A program made the position numbers and the translations under genes. The notes under the pieces are model-generated. The model saw only the letters and a list, made by a program, of their open reading frames with translations, searched no databases and was not told where the DNA came from. A DNA stretch of 33,861 bases from Zygnema cylindricum (lineage: Eukaryota > Streptophyta > Zygnematophyceae > Zygnematales > Zygnemataceae): NCBI GenBank assembly GCA_037447655.1, contig JBBHKE010002927.1, forward strand, positions 15,001-48,861, in the 5' to 3' direction. Position 1 is the stretch's first letter, and the number at the start of each line of letters is the position of its first letter. Of the stretch, positions 1-10,299 are shown piece after piece.

Positions 1-1500
1 TTCTACGTTTTTACATTCCTTCATAAGTTGTTCGATCTCTTCAAACATGTAACATCTTTTCATTACCGGTGTCTTGCAGGCACTTAAAAAACGATCTCCT
101 TCATTATCTTGAAAACAAATTAAATTGTTTGGACTTATCAAACAATGTTCTTATCTAGAATGACCAGCATGTAAATGTTGGAATCCTGGATTCGTTCTTA
201 TTCTTCTTTGCTACAAACTAGATGTATCAGTCTTAGTGCTAGATAACGTAGTCTAGTATTCTGTTTTTCGTTATCTATTTTCTATACCTCTGTCTTAGAT
301 TCAGATTTAGATATTCTTAGATATCTTCTTACGAAAGGCCACCTTGCCGTTTCGCTATGCTAGGAAAAGACAAGTGACCCTTTGGGATCATGTAGGGTCT
401 AGTACAGTCTGTCAGAGTGACACTACGTGACACTCTCAATTACTACTTTAGTTTTTGTCTTCATTGTAACCAATATCTTTCAATTAACTATTTCTGGCAA
501 ACCTTTTACTTGCCCTTTTCTGTCCTTTTCTGTATTCTTGCCCGCTGCTATGACTACTCATTCAATAGTTAAGAGTAAATGTTTGAGTACATATTTCTTA
601 AAGAGGATGAATTTCCACAAAGCGACATCAATGGTCGTTGCAAGTCATTGAAATAACAACTTTCCTCTAAAGGGCGTCATCTTTTGGTTTAAAAAGAGGA
701 TCATTACTTTGATTATATAAAGAGATGGCCTCCAAGTGAGCCCATCATCATCTTCCTCTCCATCATTGTCCCCATCCCTTGAATACCTTCCTGTCATCTC
801 CCCATCTTCCTCGTTATATTCCTAGTTCTTTTCCATTTGTCTCTTGGTTATACCCACACTGAAGTTCAAGGCATAGAAATTTCCACCAACAAAAGATAGT
901 TTCACTCTTTTGTTGTTGTTTTTTTAATGCATTAATGACTTTAGTTAGTTGCCTATTTGCCATTTTGGTTTCCGACTAATCATTGCGAGCCGTTATCTTC
1001 AACGTGAAAAATGGCACAAATTTTGCGGCACTTGATTTTACCCGTCGCCGTCACAAAATGGGACAAACGACTACGTCCATGGAGATGATAGTTCATAAAG
1101 TTTCTTTCTAAAGATATTGCATTGTCGCAGCATTCTTCTTTTTTTATGCTCAATGTTCAATTTTTGTGTTAAATGTGATTAGGTGATGTCTTGTTGTCGA
1201 TGCAAATATTTGCGACGTATGTGTTGTAGAAGTCTTTACATGGTTTGAAATACAAGTATTTGGTATGTCGGAACAAATATTATAAACAAAAACTTTCTAT
1301 GGACCATAATGTTTCAAAATCTCGATTTGAGTAAATATTTGTGGAGGATTATATGAATATTCTTAAAGATACTTCTCTGAACAAAAAACAATGAACAATA
1401 AACGATATATTTTTAGAGAAAACTCCATGAACTATCATCCCTATGGACATGAGGGTTTAGGAGTTTCGATTTGTGATGACGATGTGTGAGGTCAAGGTAA
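1..1500. other. Unassigned AT-rich sequence
   Basis: No coding sequence is recognised here; the open frames are short (at most 74 codons) and have no family motifs. Two weak LTR-like hints exist. A TGTTGGAATCC string at 176 resembles a copia LTR start, and a TATATAAA box at 714-721 precedes a CT-rich stretch as in an LTR promoter. No second copy or target duplication was found, so neither is called as an element. Confidence 0.4.
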
Positions 1501-1540
1501 CGGCTTAGAGTGAGTTGTCACATGCGGGTATGGGCGTTGA

Positions 1541-1700
1541 TCAAAGAGAAAGAGAGGGAGAGGGAGACAGGGAGAGAGATAGCTCAGAGCGAGTAGTTGC
1601 CTGCGAATATGGGTGGTGGGTAGTCATCCAAAGAGGGGCAGAGAGGAGAGAGAGAGAGGGAGGGAGGGAGGGAGGAAAAGAGGTAGAGGGGGGGGAGGGA
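1541..1700. repeat. Purine-rich GAGAGG/GGGA tract
   Basis: The tract is almost pure A and G on the plus strand, with four tandem GGGA units near 1659-1674 and a further G-run near 1688-1700. The G-runs could form a G-quadruplex. Similar tracts precede the same family L block at 4297 and at about 13190, so this is a conserved piece of that repeat and not an isolated microsatellite. The open frames on both strands (Arg/Glu-rich on plus, Ser/Pro/Leu-rich on minus) are low-complexity artefacts. Confidence 0.8.
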
Positions 1701-1990
1701 GGAAAAGAGTCGGGGAGGGAGAATGAGGCCGTAAATAAAAGCAGCATTCTTCATTTATGTATATTTTACTGTTTTATTTTTGTCTTTCCCACAGTACAGC
1801 GGTACTTTTGTCGTTTTTTTCCGTACACTCAACAGTCCTATTAGCCTACACCTGTCTCTGTACGTATGTGACGTCAGCATTTCGTCATACCATGTCGGGA
1901 TTTATTGAATCTTTCCGTACATCTGAGTGACGCCAAAAATCCCTAGTGTCGTTTCCGCTCGTCTCTATAAATGTTCCTTCCTGTGCTGTA

Positions 1991-2069
1991 CGGTATTGTC
2001 TAGAAAGGTACTATCTAGAAAGGTACTATCTGAAAATGTATTATCTGAAAAGGTATTATCTAGACCGGT
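1991..2069. repeat. 15-16 bp tandem repeat, five units
   Basis: Units resemble GGTACTATCTAGAAA and follow one another five times. The other two copies of this family L block (about 4608 and 13691) have one unit each, so the array expanded only in this copy, just downstream of a TATA-like TATAAAT. Confidence 0.8.
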
Positions 2070-3236
2070 AGATTCATAATTCCACATTCCTCGGACTACA
2101 ACTGGCACCCATAGCGTGCGATTGTCTGCCACGTGGCATTTTTAAACTATGAAAGAACATCCGTACAAAAGTACTGTAGTAAAAGGGAAGGAAATTTTAT
2201 CGCCTCTTTAAACTTTTTTTTATCCTCTTTCCCGATCGTGCCCCTTTTAAAAACCGATTTCCACGTGGCCAGAAGAGACAATCTGGACTTCATGAAATCC
2301 TGATCGTTGATTTTTTGGCGGCTTCTACTTTTTTCGTCGAAGGTTTATAAAGCGCATGCACACACTATTTAGAGTGGATCCACGTAGGTTTAAAAAACTA
2401 AATCCTACAACTATTTAATGTAGACGATTTAGAGTAGGTTTGTTTTAAGACATTAAAAATCGTCAAAAAAAAAAGTTGAAGCGTACTACAATCTCAATGT
2501 CAGATTCGAACAGACGTACATTCGTACATCCGTACAATGTTACTGTAGAAGATGCAAGAAAATTAGAAAAATGTTCAAAATAGAACATCCACATAGCGCG
2601 GCAAACAAATTTAGGGTGGTCTTAACGGAAGGCAAAGGAAACGTGACAAGACACTACACGACAAAAAACTTTTGCCACTTTACGACAAAATAACTTTCGC
2701 CACTTAACGACAAAATAGCTTTGCTGGATTTTGGTGGATTGGCGTCCAGTACACGTGTGACGCTTGTGTGCCCATGTGCCAATGTAAACTATGTAAGGGC
2801 TTTTTTGTCGGTTTGCTACAAATTGAGCCTACAACGACAAAATCTTACACCGTACGAAAAATGTTTGAAAACAAAAATACATTTTGCGTCATCCTGAATC
2901 TTTTAAATGTACTACAATATGGCGTTTTTATTATATTGACCCATTGCCACGTCAGGCCAGCTCATTTTCAAACAGAATCGATCTATCTTCAAACAAATTT
3001 ATTATCTTAAAAATAGCATTATCTTAAAAATAACATTCTCTTAAAAATAACATTATCCTAAAAATAACAGCAACGTACGATTAAGAAAACGTTGTCGCAC
3101 GCGTGTCTTAAAATCAGAGTACATTTTGCGTCATGCTGAAACTTAAAATGTACTCCAAATTTGGCTTTATTTTCTTTTCTACCCAATGCCACGTCAGACC
3201 AACTCATCTTCGAACAAAACGATTATATTAAAAGTA

Positions 3237-3776
3237 CACCGCGAATCGTTATTAGTGTCAAAGTTTAAATAGTGTTGAAGAAATTTTACCGTAATTGATG
3301 CTAATTAAGAATTTGAAATTTAAAAAAAAAAAGGTGTATTCTAATTTCGGCGTTTATGCTAATTTGGGAACAGCAAAAATGGAATATTCTCCGTACGATT
3401 TTATACATTAATATATGTATCCGTACAAAATATTAGAAATCATACGCCGTCGCGAATTTAAAATATCCGTACATGCTATACTAATTTGCGTGTCAAACTA
3501 ATCCCGTTTTTTTTAGCGCACGTTCCTATGCGTGCGCGTCTGATTTAATTTATTTTTTGTAAATTTTCACCTGAAAAGGTACAATTATGTACGGTCTGAC
3601 ATCGAACGTACACCACACTATCTATATTTTATTGTACTTTCAGGCTTTACTTTATTTTGTACGGTACCTTAATTAACGTCAAGGAAAAATTAAAATCATG
3701 TATCCTATTTGAAAAAAAAAAATCAAAATTTTAATACCCAAATTAGTGAATTTGACACTAATAACGATTCGCGGTG
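3237..3776. mobile_element. MITE with 25-bp terminal inverted repeats, TA target
   Basis: The ends are perfect inverted repeats of 25 bp starting CACCGCGAATCGTTATTAGT. The element is flanked on both sides by TA. Related family L copies at about 15480 and 8860 lack it and run straight through the same point, so they serve as empty sites. It is 540 bp long with no plausible transposase. A TA target duplication fits non-autonomous Tc1/mariner (Stowaway-like) elements; that assignment is inference from termini and target only. Confidence 0.85.
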
Positions 3777-3960
3777 TAGCATCGGATCTACGAAAACGTT
3801 ATCGCACGCGTCACACGTTTTTTTTTTTATTTATTTGCACGAGTGGAAGTACACGCTACTTTTTTGCATGTACCATAAAAAAAATGACGAGCACGTTCGT
3901 AAAACATATGTAAGGGTCAAGGAACTCCACTTTCATTTATGGGTCCTCTACAAAAGGTAA

Positions 3961-4037
3961 GGAATATAAATCATAACATTATTTGAAGCGGCGGCATGGT
4001 TAGACCCATAACCCATTAAAGGAGTTTTTGAAGCCAT
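3961..4037 (-). pseudogene. gag start and primer-binding site of a family L copia-like element
   Basis: Read on the minus strand, an ATG at 4037 opens a frame that begins Met-Ala-Ser and continues through Gly-Tyr-Gly-Ser. Copia-1 gag at 20327 begins the same way, with the same Gly-Tyr-Gly-Ser encoded by its primer-binding site. The site here, GGTTATGGGTCTAAC (4013-3999), differs from that of copia-1 by one base and is complementary to the anticodon arm of initiator tRNA-Met with few mismatches. A palindromic TATA box (TTTATATAAA, 4126-4135) lies about 90 bp upstream of the ATG, close to the 88 bp in copia-1. Only about 40 bp of internal sequence remains before the next family L block, so no gag protein could be made. 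Confidence 0.6.
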
Positions 4038-4880
4038 GAAGGAAAATGCACACAAAAATTTGATGCTTCTCAATTTGATGATTGAAAATTCAAACTAGGA
4101 TGTTGTTCAATAGCGAAGGGTTTTTTTTATATAAAGTCACATAACAACATGCCTACGTCTACAACCGTCACATGTAAAAGTTACGATTTCATTTTCGCAC
4201 ATTGGGACGCTCTTCAAAGTAGTACGGAGAATCTTCACTACATTCCAAAATACTTTATCAAAGTACCGATTACATGGGGACACACCCTTAAAAAGGGGGG
4301 GGAGGGAGGAAAAGATTCGGGGGAGGAGAATGTGGCCGTAAACCAAAACAGCATACATCATTTTTGTACATTTTATCGTTATATTTTTGTCTTTTTAACA
4401 ACTATATTTTTGTAGTTTCTTTCCGTACACAACGGCCGTATTGGCCTACACCTGTCTTTGTACGGATATGTTTAATTGTACGGAAGTGCCGTCAGCAGGC
4501 CGTCATTCCTAACAGAATGGTTTGAAGCTTTCCGTACATTTGAGTGACGCCAAGAAACCCGTGTCATTTCCGCTCGTGGCTATGATTAGTCCTTTCCTGT
4601 GTAGGGAGGTACTATCTAGACCGGTAGGTCAATAATAAGGCCTTCGTCGGTCTACAACTGGCACGTCTGGTTTGTTGTTGTCGGCCACGTGGCAATTGAG
4701 AACTATGAAGGACATATGAAAGACATTCGTTACCAATGTACACCGTGTATCGCTATTAGTGTTAACAGCTTTTTCGCCAATTAAAACATTTTTTCTCCGT
4801 ACACAATTGTTCGATTTCAATTTGAGACTGCCAATCGAAAGCTGAGATCTTGACTTTCAATCGAAACCGTCAAATCCACA
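4014..4880 (-). mobile_element. Family L repeat, copy a (5' LTR side, truncated)
   Basis: This second family L copy contains the block 4145-4285 (shared with 14750-14850 and 16060-16140), a G-rich tract at 4297-4325, and the block 4315-4710 shared with 1715-2150 and 13215-13790. It ends against a MITE remnant and then the LINE at about 4910. In the inferred minus orientation it is the 5' LTR whose end carries the TATA box and gag start. Its left boundary is placed by the primer-binding site; the right boundary is uncertain. Confidence 0.55.
4741..4790. mobile_element. MITE end remnant
   Basis: A CACCGTGTATCGCTATTAGT terminus preceded by TA matches the left terminus of the MITEs at 3237 and 13425 with a few changes. 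The opposite end was not found before the LINE, so this is a one-ended fragment, perhaps truncated by the LINE insertion. Confidence 0.6.
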
Positions 4881-4915
4881 ATCCGACAATCGTGTACGGA
4901 GATAAGATGTTTTAA

Positions 4916-5719
4916 GTGGCGCTTCCTTCTGATACTTCGCGTGCACGCTTTCTTTCCTGTGGCGGACCTGGTTTTGGAGCTTGGCTATTGGCTATCCCTA
5001 TCTTATCTACCCTCCGATTCACCCCGGCTCAATTCACCACGGCCCTTAGGTTTCGGCTTGGCCTCCCTCACCCACCTTTGCTTGGCTTGCTTGTTTGCTC
5101 TTGTGACCACGTTCTTGATCCCGACGGCATTCATTTGCTTCGTTGCTCCCACGGAGGCGAGTTGATTCAGGCGCACGACACGATTCGAGACACCATTGCT
5201 ACTATCGCTTCCGAGGGAGGATATTCTGTCCGTCGGGAAGTTTCCCACATTATTCCTTCCCGTCGGATTGACATTGTATTACTTGATGGTGCGCGTCGTA
5301 CATTCGGTGACGTTGTTTTGGCAAACCCTACTTCTGATACTGTTGTTAGTCGGGCAGCTCGACATGTGGGCGTGGCCGCACGCGACGCGGCTAGGAGGAA
5401 GGAGCGTGATTATGCCCATCGCGATGCTATGGATGGTTTCATTCCGATGGCGGTGGAGATATTTGGTTGTTTGGGTGTGGCTTTGGACGAGTTTCTCCGT
5501 GCTTGTGGTCGGCGTTCGTTTGAGCGGCGGGGACCTGGGAGCCCTTCAGTTTCACTACTTACTTCTTTTTACCGTCAACGTTTATCAGTGGCCCTTCAGC
5601 GAGTGCAGGCTTCTATCCTCCTTGGATCGTCTATTGCGGCTATGGATCGTCGACGTGTCCCGGAACTCCCGCCTCGTGCTCCTCCGGGGTTCGGGGACTT
5701 ACGTGGTTGCTTTGCATAG
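4916..5719 (+). pseudogene. LINE ORF2 C-terminal fragment: CCHC knuckle and restriction-like endonuclease region
   Basis: The fragment has 267 codons without a stop and begins at a GTG right after a TAA, so the true N-terminus (reverse transcriptase and anything upstream) is missing. Residues 22-50 look like the conserved tail after the LINE reverse transcriptase. A zinc-knuckle-like motif has Cys61, Cys63, His73 and Cys77. It is followed by Arg-Arg-Ile-Asp119, Gly-Asp132-Val and a Lys162...Tyr166 segment, spaced like the PD-(D/E)xK nuclease of R2-type LINEs. The last ~90 residues (conserved Phe-Tyr-Arg-Gln-Arg near 218-222) resemble the C-terminal tail of plant and algal LINE proteins. In the intact element this part would bind nucleic acid and nick the target. 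The endonuclease assignment rests on spacing only. Without the polymerase this copy is inactive. Confidence 0.7.
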
Positions 5720-5968
5720 ATTTTTAGTTATGTTAGGGTTTTGTTGTTAGGTGTTAGCTTTTTCTTTTGGTGTTTCGTTTGTTGTTTTTTGCTTTTTTGG
5801 GTGTTTTCCGACTACTAGTTGTCATTTTGTGGTTTCGTTGCTTTTGCCTTGCTTATCGTTTTTGTTTTTTCCCCCAACATATAGTTTTTCAATTTTTGCC
5901 GTGCTACTTCTCTTTTGTTCCCCATGAACTTAGATGGTTTACCATCGCGCTTTTTAATAAAGTCAGCC

Positions 5969-5971
<3 letters not shown>

Positions 5972-6001
<30 letters not shown>
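5972..6001 (+). repeat. T30 homopolymer at the LINE 3' boundary
   Basis: Thirty consecutive T follow CCCCC and lie 10 bp after a sense AATAAA. It is the sense-strand 3' end of the LINE, where poly(A) would be expected. Confidence 0.9.
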
Positions 6002-6004
<3 letters not shown>

Positions 6005-6357
6005 TTACAGAAAATTGTCCAAGGTTATAGGCGTAAATTAAGACCGTCGGATTCAATTTTTATCCGTGACGCCACATCACCAACCCTACAGTTTTCTATG
6101 ATCGTGCAGAGTGAGGACAGTTCTCGAATACAGAATGTGTAAAAATAGGCCGCGTGGAAAAGGTAAAAAGAATCCAGGATGAGCGCGCGCGTATGTGCGT
6201 ACACGTCGCAAGGGCCATGTGCCTTCCGCCAGGTTGGCTGCGAATCCGCCGAAATTATCCCGTCACGCTTCCACCATCAAAGTTTGCCGCCGCCTTTTTG
6301 TCGTTGCGTTTTGAAATTTTGGGAAGTACATTTAATGCCCTCTGTAAGAGTCATTAA

Positions 6358-6423
6358 TTACTTCCGCTAGTACAGATATTATCTCCGCTGGTACAGATAT
6401 TACCTTCGTTCGTACAGATATTG
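6358..6423. repeat. About 22-bp tandem repeat, three units
   Basis: Three imperfect units each end in GTACAGATATT. The spacing is 21-22 bp. Confidence 0.75.
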
Positions 6424-6830
6424 CGTTCTGACATTGCATTCAAAGAATCTTTCAAGATTTCAAGCATCGAATATTAACCTACGTGTTACCAACCAGAATG
6501 AGCCACGCAGGTTTACAGACGCGACCTAATGGAAGGCACGCCCTTCAGTAAAATATTCCGTACAATTAGTGGGACGCCTAATGGAAGTCCACCCTCAGTC
6601 GAAAAGTGGGGTAGTTTACAGAAATCCAACACTATCCGTACCAATTCGTACCGCTTATTTTGTTTTTATTCGCGAAACAACATTACAGAGAAAATCTTGC
6701 CAATACTCTCCGAAGGTCTTGGAGGTAATACTGACCGTCGGATGTTCATCTACGAGGCGTTCGCTTCATTTTTCTCTGTAGCTGCCAACGTACTTGTAGG
6801 AGGCGGGTTGGAAGATACAGAAAAAAATTA

Positions 6831-6868
6831 ATCGTGACACGCTGGACAAATAAGTTGCGTGTCACGAT
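6831..6868. repeat. 12-bp perfect inverted repeat (hairpin)
   Basis: ATCGTGACACGC (6831-6842) and its exact reverse complement (6857-6868) are separated by 14 bp. There is no coding context, so a transcription role cannot be argued. Confidence 0.8.
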
Positions 6869-7714
6869 GGAAAACCAACGAAAATTGACGAAATTTGTAC
6901 ATGGTATGTACTTTTCAAAATGCAACTGAAATTTAAAAAAGTAATCTCGAAACGGTCCTTCGTCGCGCAATTTCTTTCGTCACACTATTTCCAGCTAAGG
7001 ATTTTAGTCATGTTCGAAAACAAGAACCCTAAAAAATGAGCTGGCGTAAAAGACTGGCGTTTGCAGAAAGTACAAAAGTCCTGTCGTATTATGACTTGGT
7101 ACGCAGGCACATGGTACGCAACTGGAGATTTGAAGCGAAATTTGTCGGTGTGAAGATTTTTAAAAGATTTTAAATATTCGGTCAAAACCCACGTGGGGCC
7201 ACACAATGCATAACACGTGGATTACAGACTCTTCGTGATGGAACATCGACTCAATTAACCCCATAGTTCAAAAGTAGGCTTTTTTATGGTAGGCCTTTGG
7301 TAGGCGCACAAAACTTTGCACAAAACTAGCGCAACATAGGCATACTGTATGTCTGTGCGTCGTGCACACTCCTGTAGGAATGTCCGAATCATACTTAAGA
7401 TCAAAGTACAGCGCACGCTGCCGGACGGAATTTTTTAGCGAATTGACACGGCGTAGGATGACATTCCGTGGGAAAAAAAACCGGGAAAAAAAAAACGCAG
7501 ACGGGCAACCAAAAAAAATTTTCTGCTGTAAATGAACCACGGGAAAAAAAAAAAAAAAGTAGATTACAGATCCAGCAAACCGGCCACATACTAAAAACTG
7601 CCAAAGAAAGAAATACAGTTAAGGCAACATCCCAACATTGCATAAAATGTAAGGAAACACTATATGCGATCTCTAGTTCACTGCACCGCCTATATGCGGT
7701 TCTCAAGTTCACTA

Positions 7715-7995
7715 CACCGCCAATCCCTATTAGCGTAGTGTCGGCTAATTCCTTTCCGGTTTTTTTTAAATTCGCAAATAGCGTAGTTTATTCTATATTT
7801 TTCATTACTCTAATTAGGGATACTGTCCAAGTACCGAAAAAAATGAAAGTACATTGTCTCTTAAATAGAGTGGTGTACGGTCAATGTCAGACCGTACATA
7901 AATGTACCTTTTTAAGTTAAAAAGTACAATAAATTAGTTTTAGTAACCGCGGACGCATGAGAATGTGCGTTCTAAAAAGGGAAAAAAAACCATGT
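7715..7995 (-). mobile_element. Partial MITE, same family as 3237-3776, inverted inside
   Basis: A CACCGCCAATCCCTATTAGC terminus preceded by TA starts at 7715. The part from about 7850 to 7980, with a GTCAGACCGTACATAA string and a following GCATGAGAATGTGCG-like word, matches the reverse complement of internal sequence at about 3500-3640 of the complete element. The distal terminus was not found, so the element is truncated or strongly decayed. Confidence 0.55.
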
Positions 7996-8100
7996 TGTAA
8001 AAAATCCCGTTCACACATATTCGTCTGACAGCCACGTTTCGACCGTGTGAACGTTCAATTTTTGTTTTCGGGGGAGGGAAACGAATTTATGGAGAAGACG

Positions 8101-8195
8101 TGGAGGGATGAAATGCGTGCGGTGGAGTAAAATGCGTGCGGTGGAGTGAAATAATTGCGATGGAGTTAAAATGAGCGCGGTGGAGAGCGGTGAGA
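8101..8195. repeat. About 20-bp tandem repeat, four to five units
   Basis: Units resemble AAATGCGTGCGGTGGAGT and are repeated with substitutions (GCGTGCGG, TTGCGATG, GAGCGCGG). No function is evident. Confidence 0.75.
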
Positions 8196-8764
8196 GTGCA
8201 ACGAGATAGAGTACGGACAGTTCATAGCTTTTTCGGAAAGTTGTTTTGCAGCCACCAACGGGGTTGGTCCGTAGGTTTTGGTAATTTTTTTGGTAGTGTG
8301 GTATTTTTTTTTTATTGTCCCATATTGCCTGGTTGGTCAATTTGAGGCTTTATTTAGTGTGGCCATCAAAACTGCAGACGCTAATATGACAGATTGTCCT
8401 TTCGTAAGTTTTGTTATGGGCTTTTCATGTGATCTTTTTAAATCGCCTACTTTGATCAGCGACCGTCCGATCGTCCAAATCTGACGGTTTAAATAAAAAG
8501 TCCCTCAAAACTCACAGAAATATTTTTTTTGTCCGATTTTTTTTCAAAATTTAGACATGTCGTTTTATTCTCTATAGATCGATGTGCAACTCAACCCTGT
8601 TCCTATTTTATTTCATTTTGCGGCCAATACAATATGGGTCTTAAAGGCATATTCTATGTTTTGCGTACAATAGACATATTGTATGGGCGTACGGTCACCT
8701 ACTTTTGAACTATGATTAACCCGGCCCGTAGAGTTGGCCGTACGATTACAGAAACGACTGATGG

Positions 8765-9493
8765 AACTCGACCCTAATTTGGCGCTATTAACTTTTTCGA
8801 CCCATTGCCACGTCAAGCCATCTCATCTTCAAATTTCTATTGGAATCAATTTTATTAAAAGCAACGATTGACCTACGTTTAATGAAACGTTCGCACGCGT
8901 CACAAGTTTTTGAAATTTTGTTTCACGACAGAAAGTACACGCTATTTTTTTTGCCTGTTCGTCACGTCATGTACTTTAAAAAAATGGCAAGATGATTGAA
9001 AAAATTCGCAAGGGTCTCAAACCTCCAATTTCATTTATGGGTCCTCTACAAAGTTTAAGTCGTCGTAGTCTCTCCCCCTCCCTCTCAATCTGTCACTCCT
9101 CTCTCCTACCCTTGGAATAAAGGCGTAATTTGATGGCAAATCGAATGATAAAAGAAAAAAAAAAAAGCTATGGCGAAATTTTTTAGAATTAGTGACGCCG
9201 ACGTTGTAACAAGAGAGCATAACGTCACAATGTCACAAAAACCTTAAACCTTTGATGTCACAAAATGTCGACAAAATGCGGTTTGACATTATACATTTGT
9301 AGACGTCTACAATTGTCGATATCTTTGTCGGCGTTTACAATTGTCGCTAGTTTTATCAACGTCTACAATTGTCACAAGTTTTATAGACGTCTACAACTAT
9401 CACAAAATCTACAACTGTCACAAGGTTTATAGACGTCTACAACTATCACAAAATTAAAGTAACAATGAATTACGTAACGATTTCGATTTCGGA
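8765..9493 (-). mobile_element. Family L repeat, copy e
   Basis: 8765-9056 is homologous to 2884-3230 plus 3780-3950, and to 15366-15580. It lacks the MITE present at 3237, so it is one of the empty sites. It continues into a block (9172-9493) shared with 15740-16057, of which the last 251 bp (9243-9493) are identical in both copies. The minus orientation is inferred from the gag start further right at 10414. Confidence 0.65.
9243..9493. repeat. 251-bp block identical to 15807-16057, with internal ~28-bp repeats
   Basis: Every base matches the copy at 15807-16057, although sequence on both sides has diverged. Inside are five or six imperfect repeats built on (G)ACGTCTACAATTGTC with AGACGTCT palindromes. 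It belongs to family L. Confidence 0.95.
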
Positions 9494-10076
9494 AGTAAAC
9501 ATATTCTTAGACAAAAAACACTCACAGCTCACAATAAAACATGTCGGTCAAATATCAATATATTAAGCCTTAGCTTTTCAATACAACCTCTCCCTCTCTC
9601 ACTTTTTAATGTGTCCTCCATGCAGACACATGATGCATCTCTTTCTAAAGACTGCATGATGCATCTCCCCAGAATGCATACTAACCTGATGAAAACACTC
9701 ACTAATATACCTCCTTAACACTGACACCTCATGACCACTAACTCCACTAACTGGAAACAAACAAGGGCGCCAAAGTCCACATGCGGACATGCGCCTAAAA
9801 AGCATTCAAGCGCCGAAGCAAAGTGACACGCACTAAAAGAGCTAGACACGTACAGCGTACTAAAAAGCATAGTCACCGTTTAAGACAACACGAACAAAAC
9901 AAACTGAAACCAACTAAACCATGATACATAAATAATCTATGTACCGACTGGTACCGAACCGCCGTACATTGAACGAACCAAAGGTACTCCGATGTAAACC
10001 GTGAAACAATATTCAAAATTGAATCGCGCCACCCGAACCAAAACATTAATAAACTCGCGGACGATCGATTCTCCAC
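9494..10076 (-). mobile_element. Possible LTR fragment related to 10536-11596
   Basis: Read on the minus strand from 10076, the sequence begins TGTGGAGAATCGATCG and has GTGGCGCGAT and TTTGGTTC words in the same order as the minus-strand reading of the LTR-like element ending at 11596. The left end is placed only because family L identity stops at 9493; no TG/CA end or target duplication supports it there. Part may be unrelated sequence. Confidence 0.35.
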
Positions 10077-10299
10077 ATCTCATCCGCCGATTCTTCCAAT
10101 AATCCTAACAGATTTGTGGTGAAAACCATAAATAGTGATAACTATATTGTGTACACGCATCGTTTTCCTTCTGTTTCCATTTGGCACGTGTCATGCTATT
10201 TCTGGTTTGGCGCTAGGCAAAGATAGTAGAATTGACGGTGAGAGCTTTGGAGCTAAAAAAAAAACCCTAAAAAATCCTAAAAACATTTCTCATGTGTGA

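Larger units (their letters stand above)
1700..3960 (-). mobile_element. Family L repeat, copy b (long LTR-like, non-coding)
   Basis: This block is repeated in diverged form elsewhere. Its left part (1715-2150) matches 4315-4710 and 13215-13790. Its middle (2200-2960) matches 14850-15430. Its right part (2880-3230 and 3780-3950) matches 8765-9050, 13947-14160 and 15366-15580. A segment of about 100 bp is internally duplicated (2884-2975 and 3118-3220). No protein is encoded. The minus-strand orientation is inferred from the gag start and primer-binding site at 3999-4037, which would make this the 3' LTR of an element whose internal part is almost wholly deleted. An ancient long-period satellite remains an alternative. 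Confidence 0.6.
4910..6001 (+). mobile_element. 5'-truncated non-LTR retrotransposon (LINE) 3' end
   Basis: This unit comprises the C-terminal coding part of a LINE (4916-5719), a T-rich 3' untranslated region, a sense AATAAA signal at 5956-5961 and a run of 30 T at 5972-6001. Truncation at the 5' end is usual for LINEs, which copy themselves by target-primed reverse transcription. The insert is visibly more GC-rich than its surroundings and has the only long undamaged frame in the window, suggesting it is the youngest insertion. No clear target-site duplication was found. A poly(T) rather than poly(A) end on the sense strand is unusual. Confidence 0.75.
6002..7714. other. Unassigned intergenic sequence
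   Basis: No family motifs were found in any frame; open frames are at most about 100 codons and lack conserved residues. It contains a short tandem repeat (6358-6423), an imperfect direct repeat around CTAATGGAAG (6525-6600), a 12-bp hairpin (6831-6868) and many CGTAC/GTACG words like the family L copies, so it may be more decayed repeat. Confidence 0.5.

Noticed and set aside
1515-1844. 109-codon Arg/Glu/Gly-rich frame
   Set aside because: Low-complexity purine tract at the edge of a repeat family; the corresponding frame is not kept in the other copies.
5003-5750. Alternative frames over the LINE fragment (minus 5003-5248, plus 5196-5750)
   Set aside because: Shadows of the LINE reading frame; no motifs of their own.
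7468-7920. 150-codon plus-strand frame
   Set aside because: Lys-rich start from A-runs, overlaps a decayed MITE, no conserved motif.
8400-8425. GTTATGGGC as another half-tRNA primer site
   Set aside because: No LTR end, polypurine tract or gag-like frame nearby, and the match is too short.
9300-9470. CRISPR-like array of ~28-bp repeats
   Set aside because: Units are contiguous imperfect tandem repeats without unique spacers, in eukaryotic repeat DNA, and duplicated at 15.9 kb.
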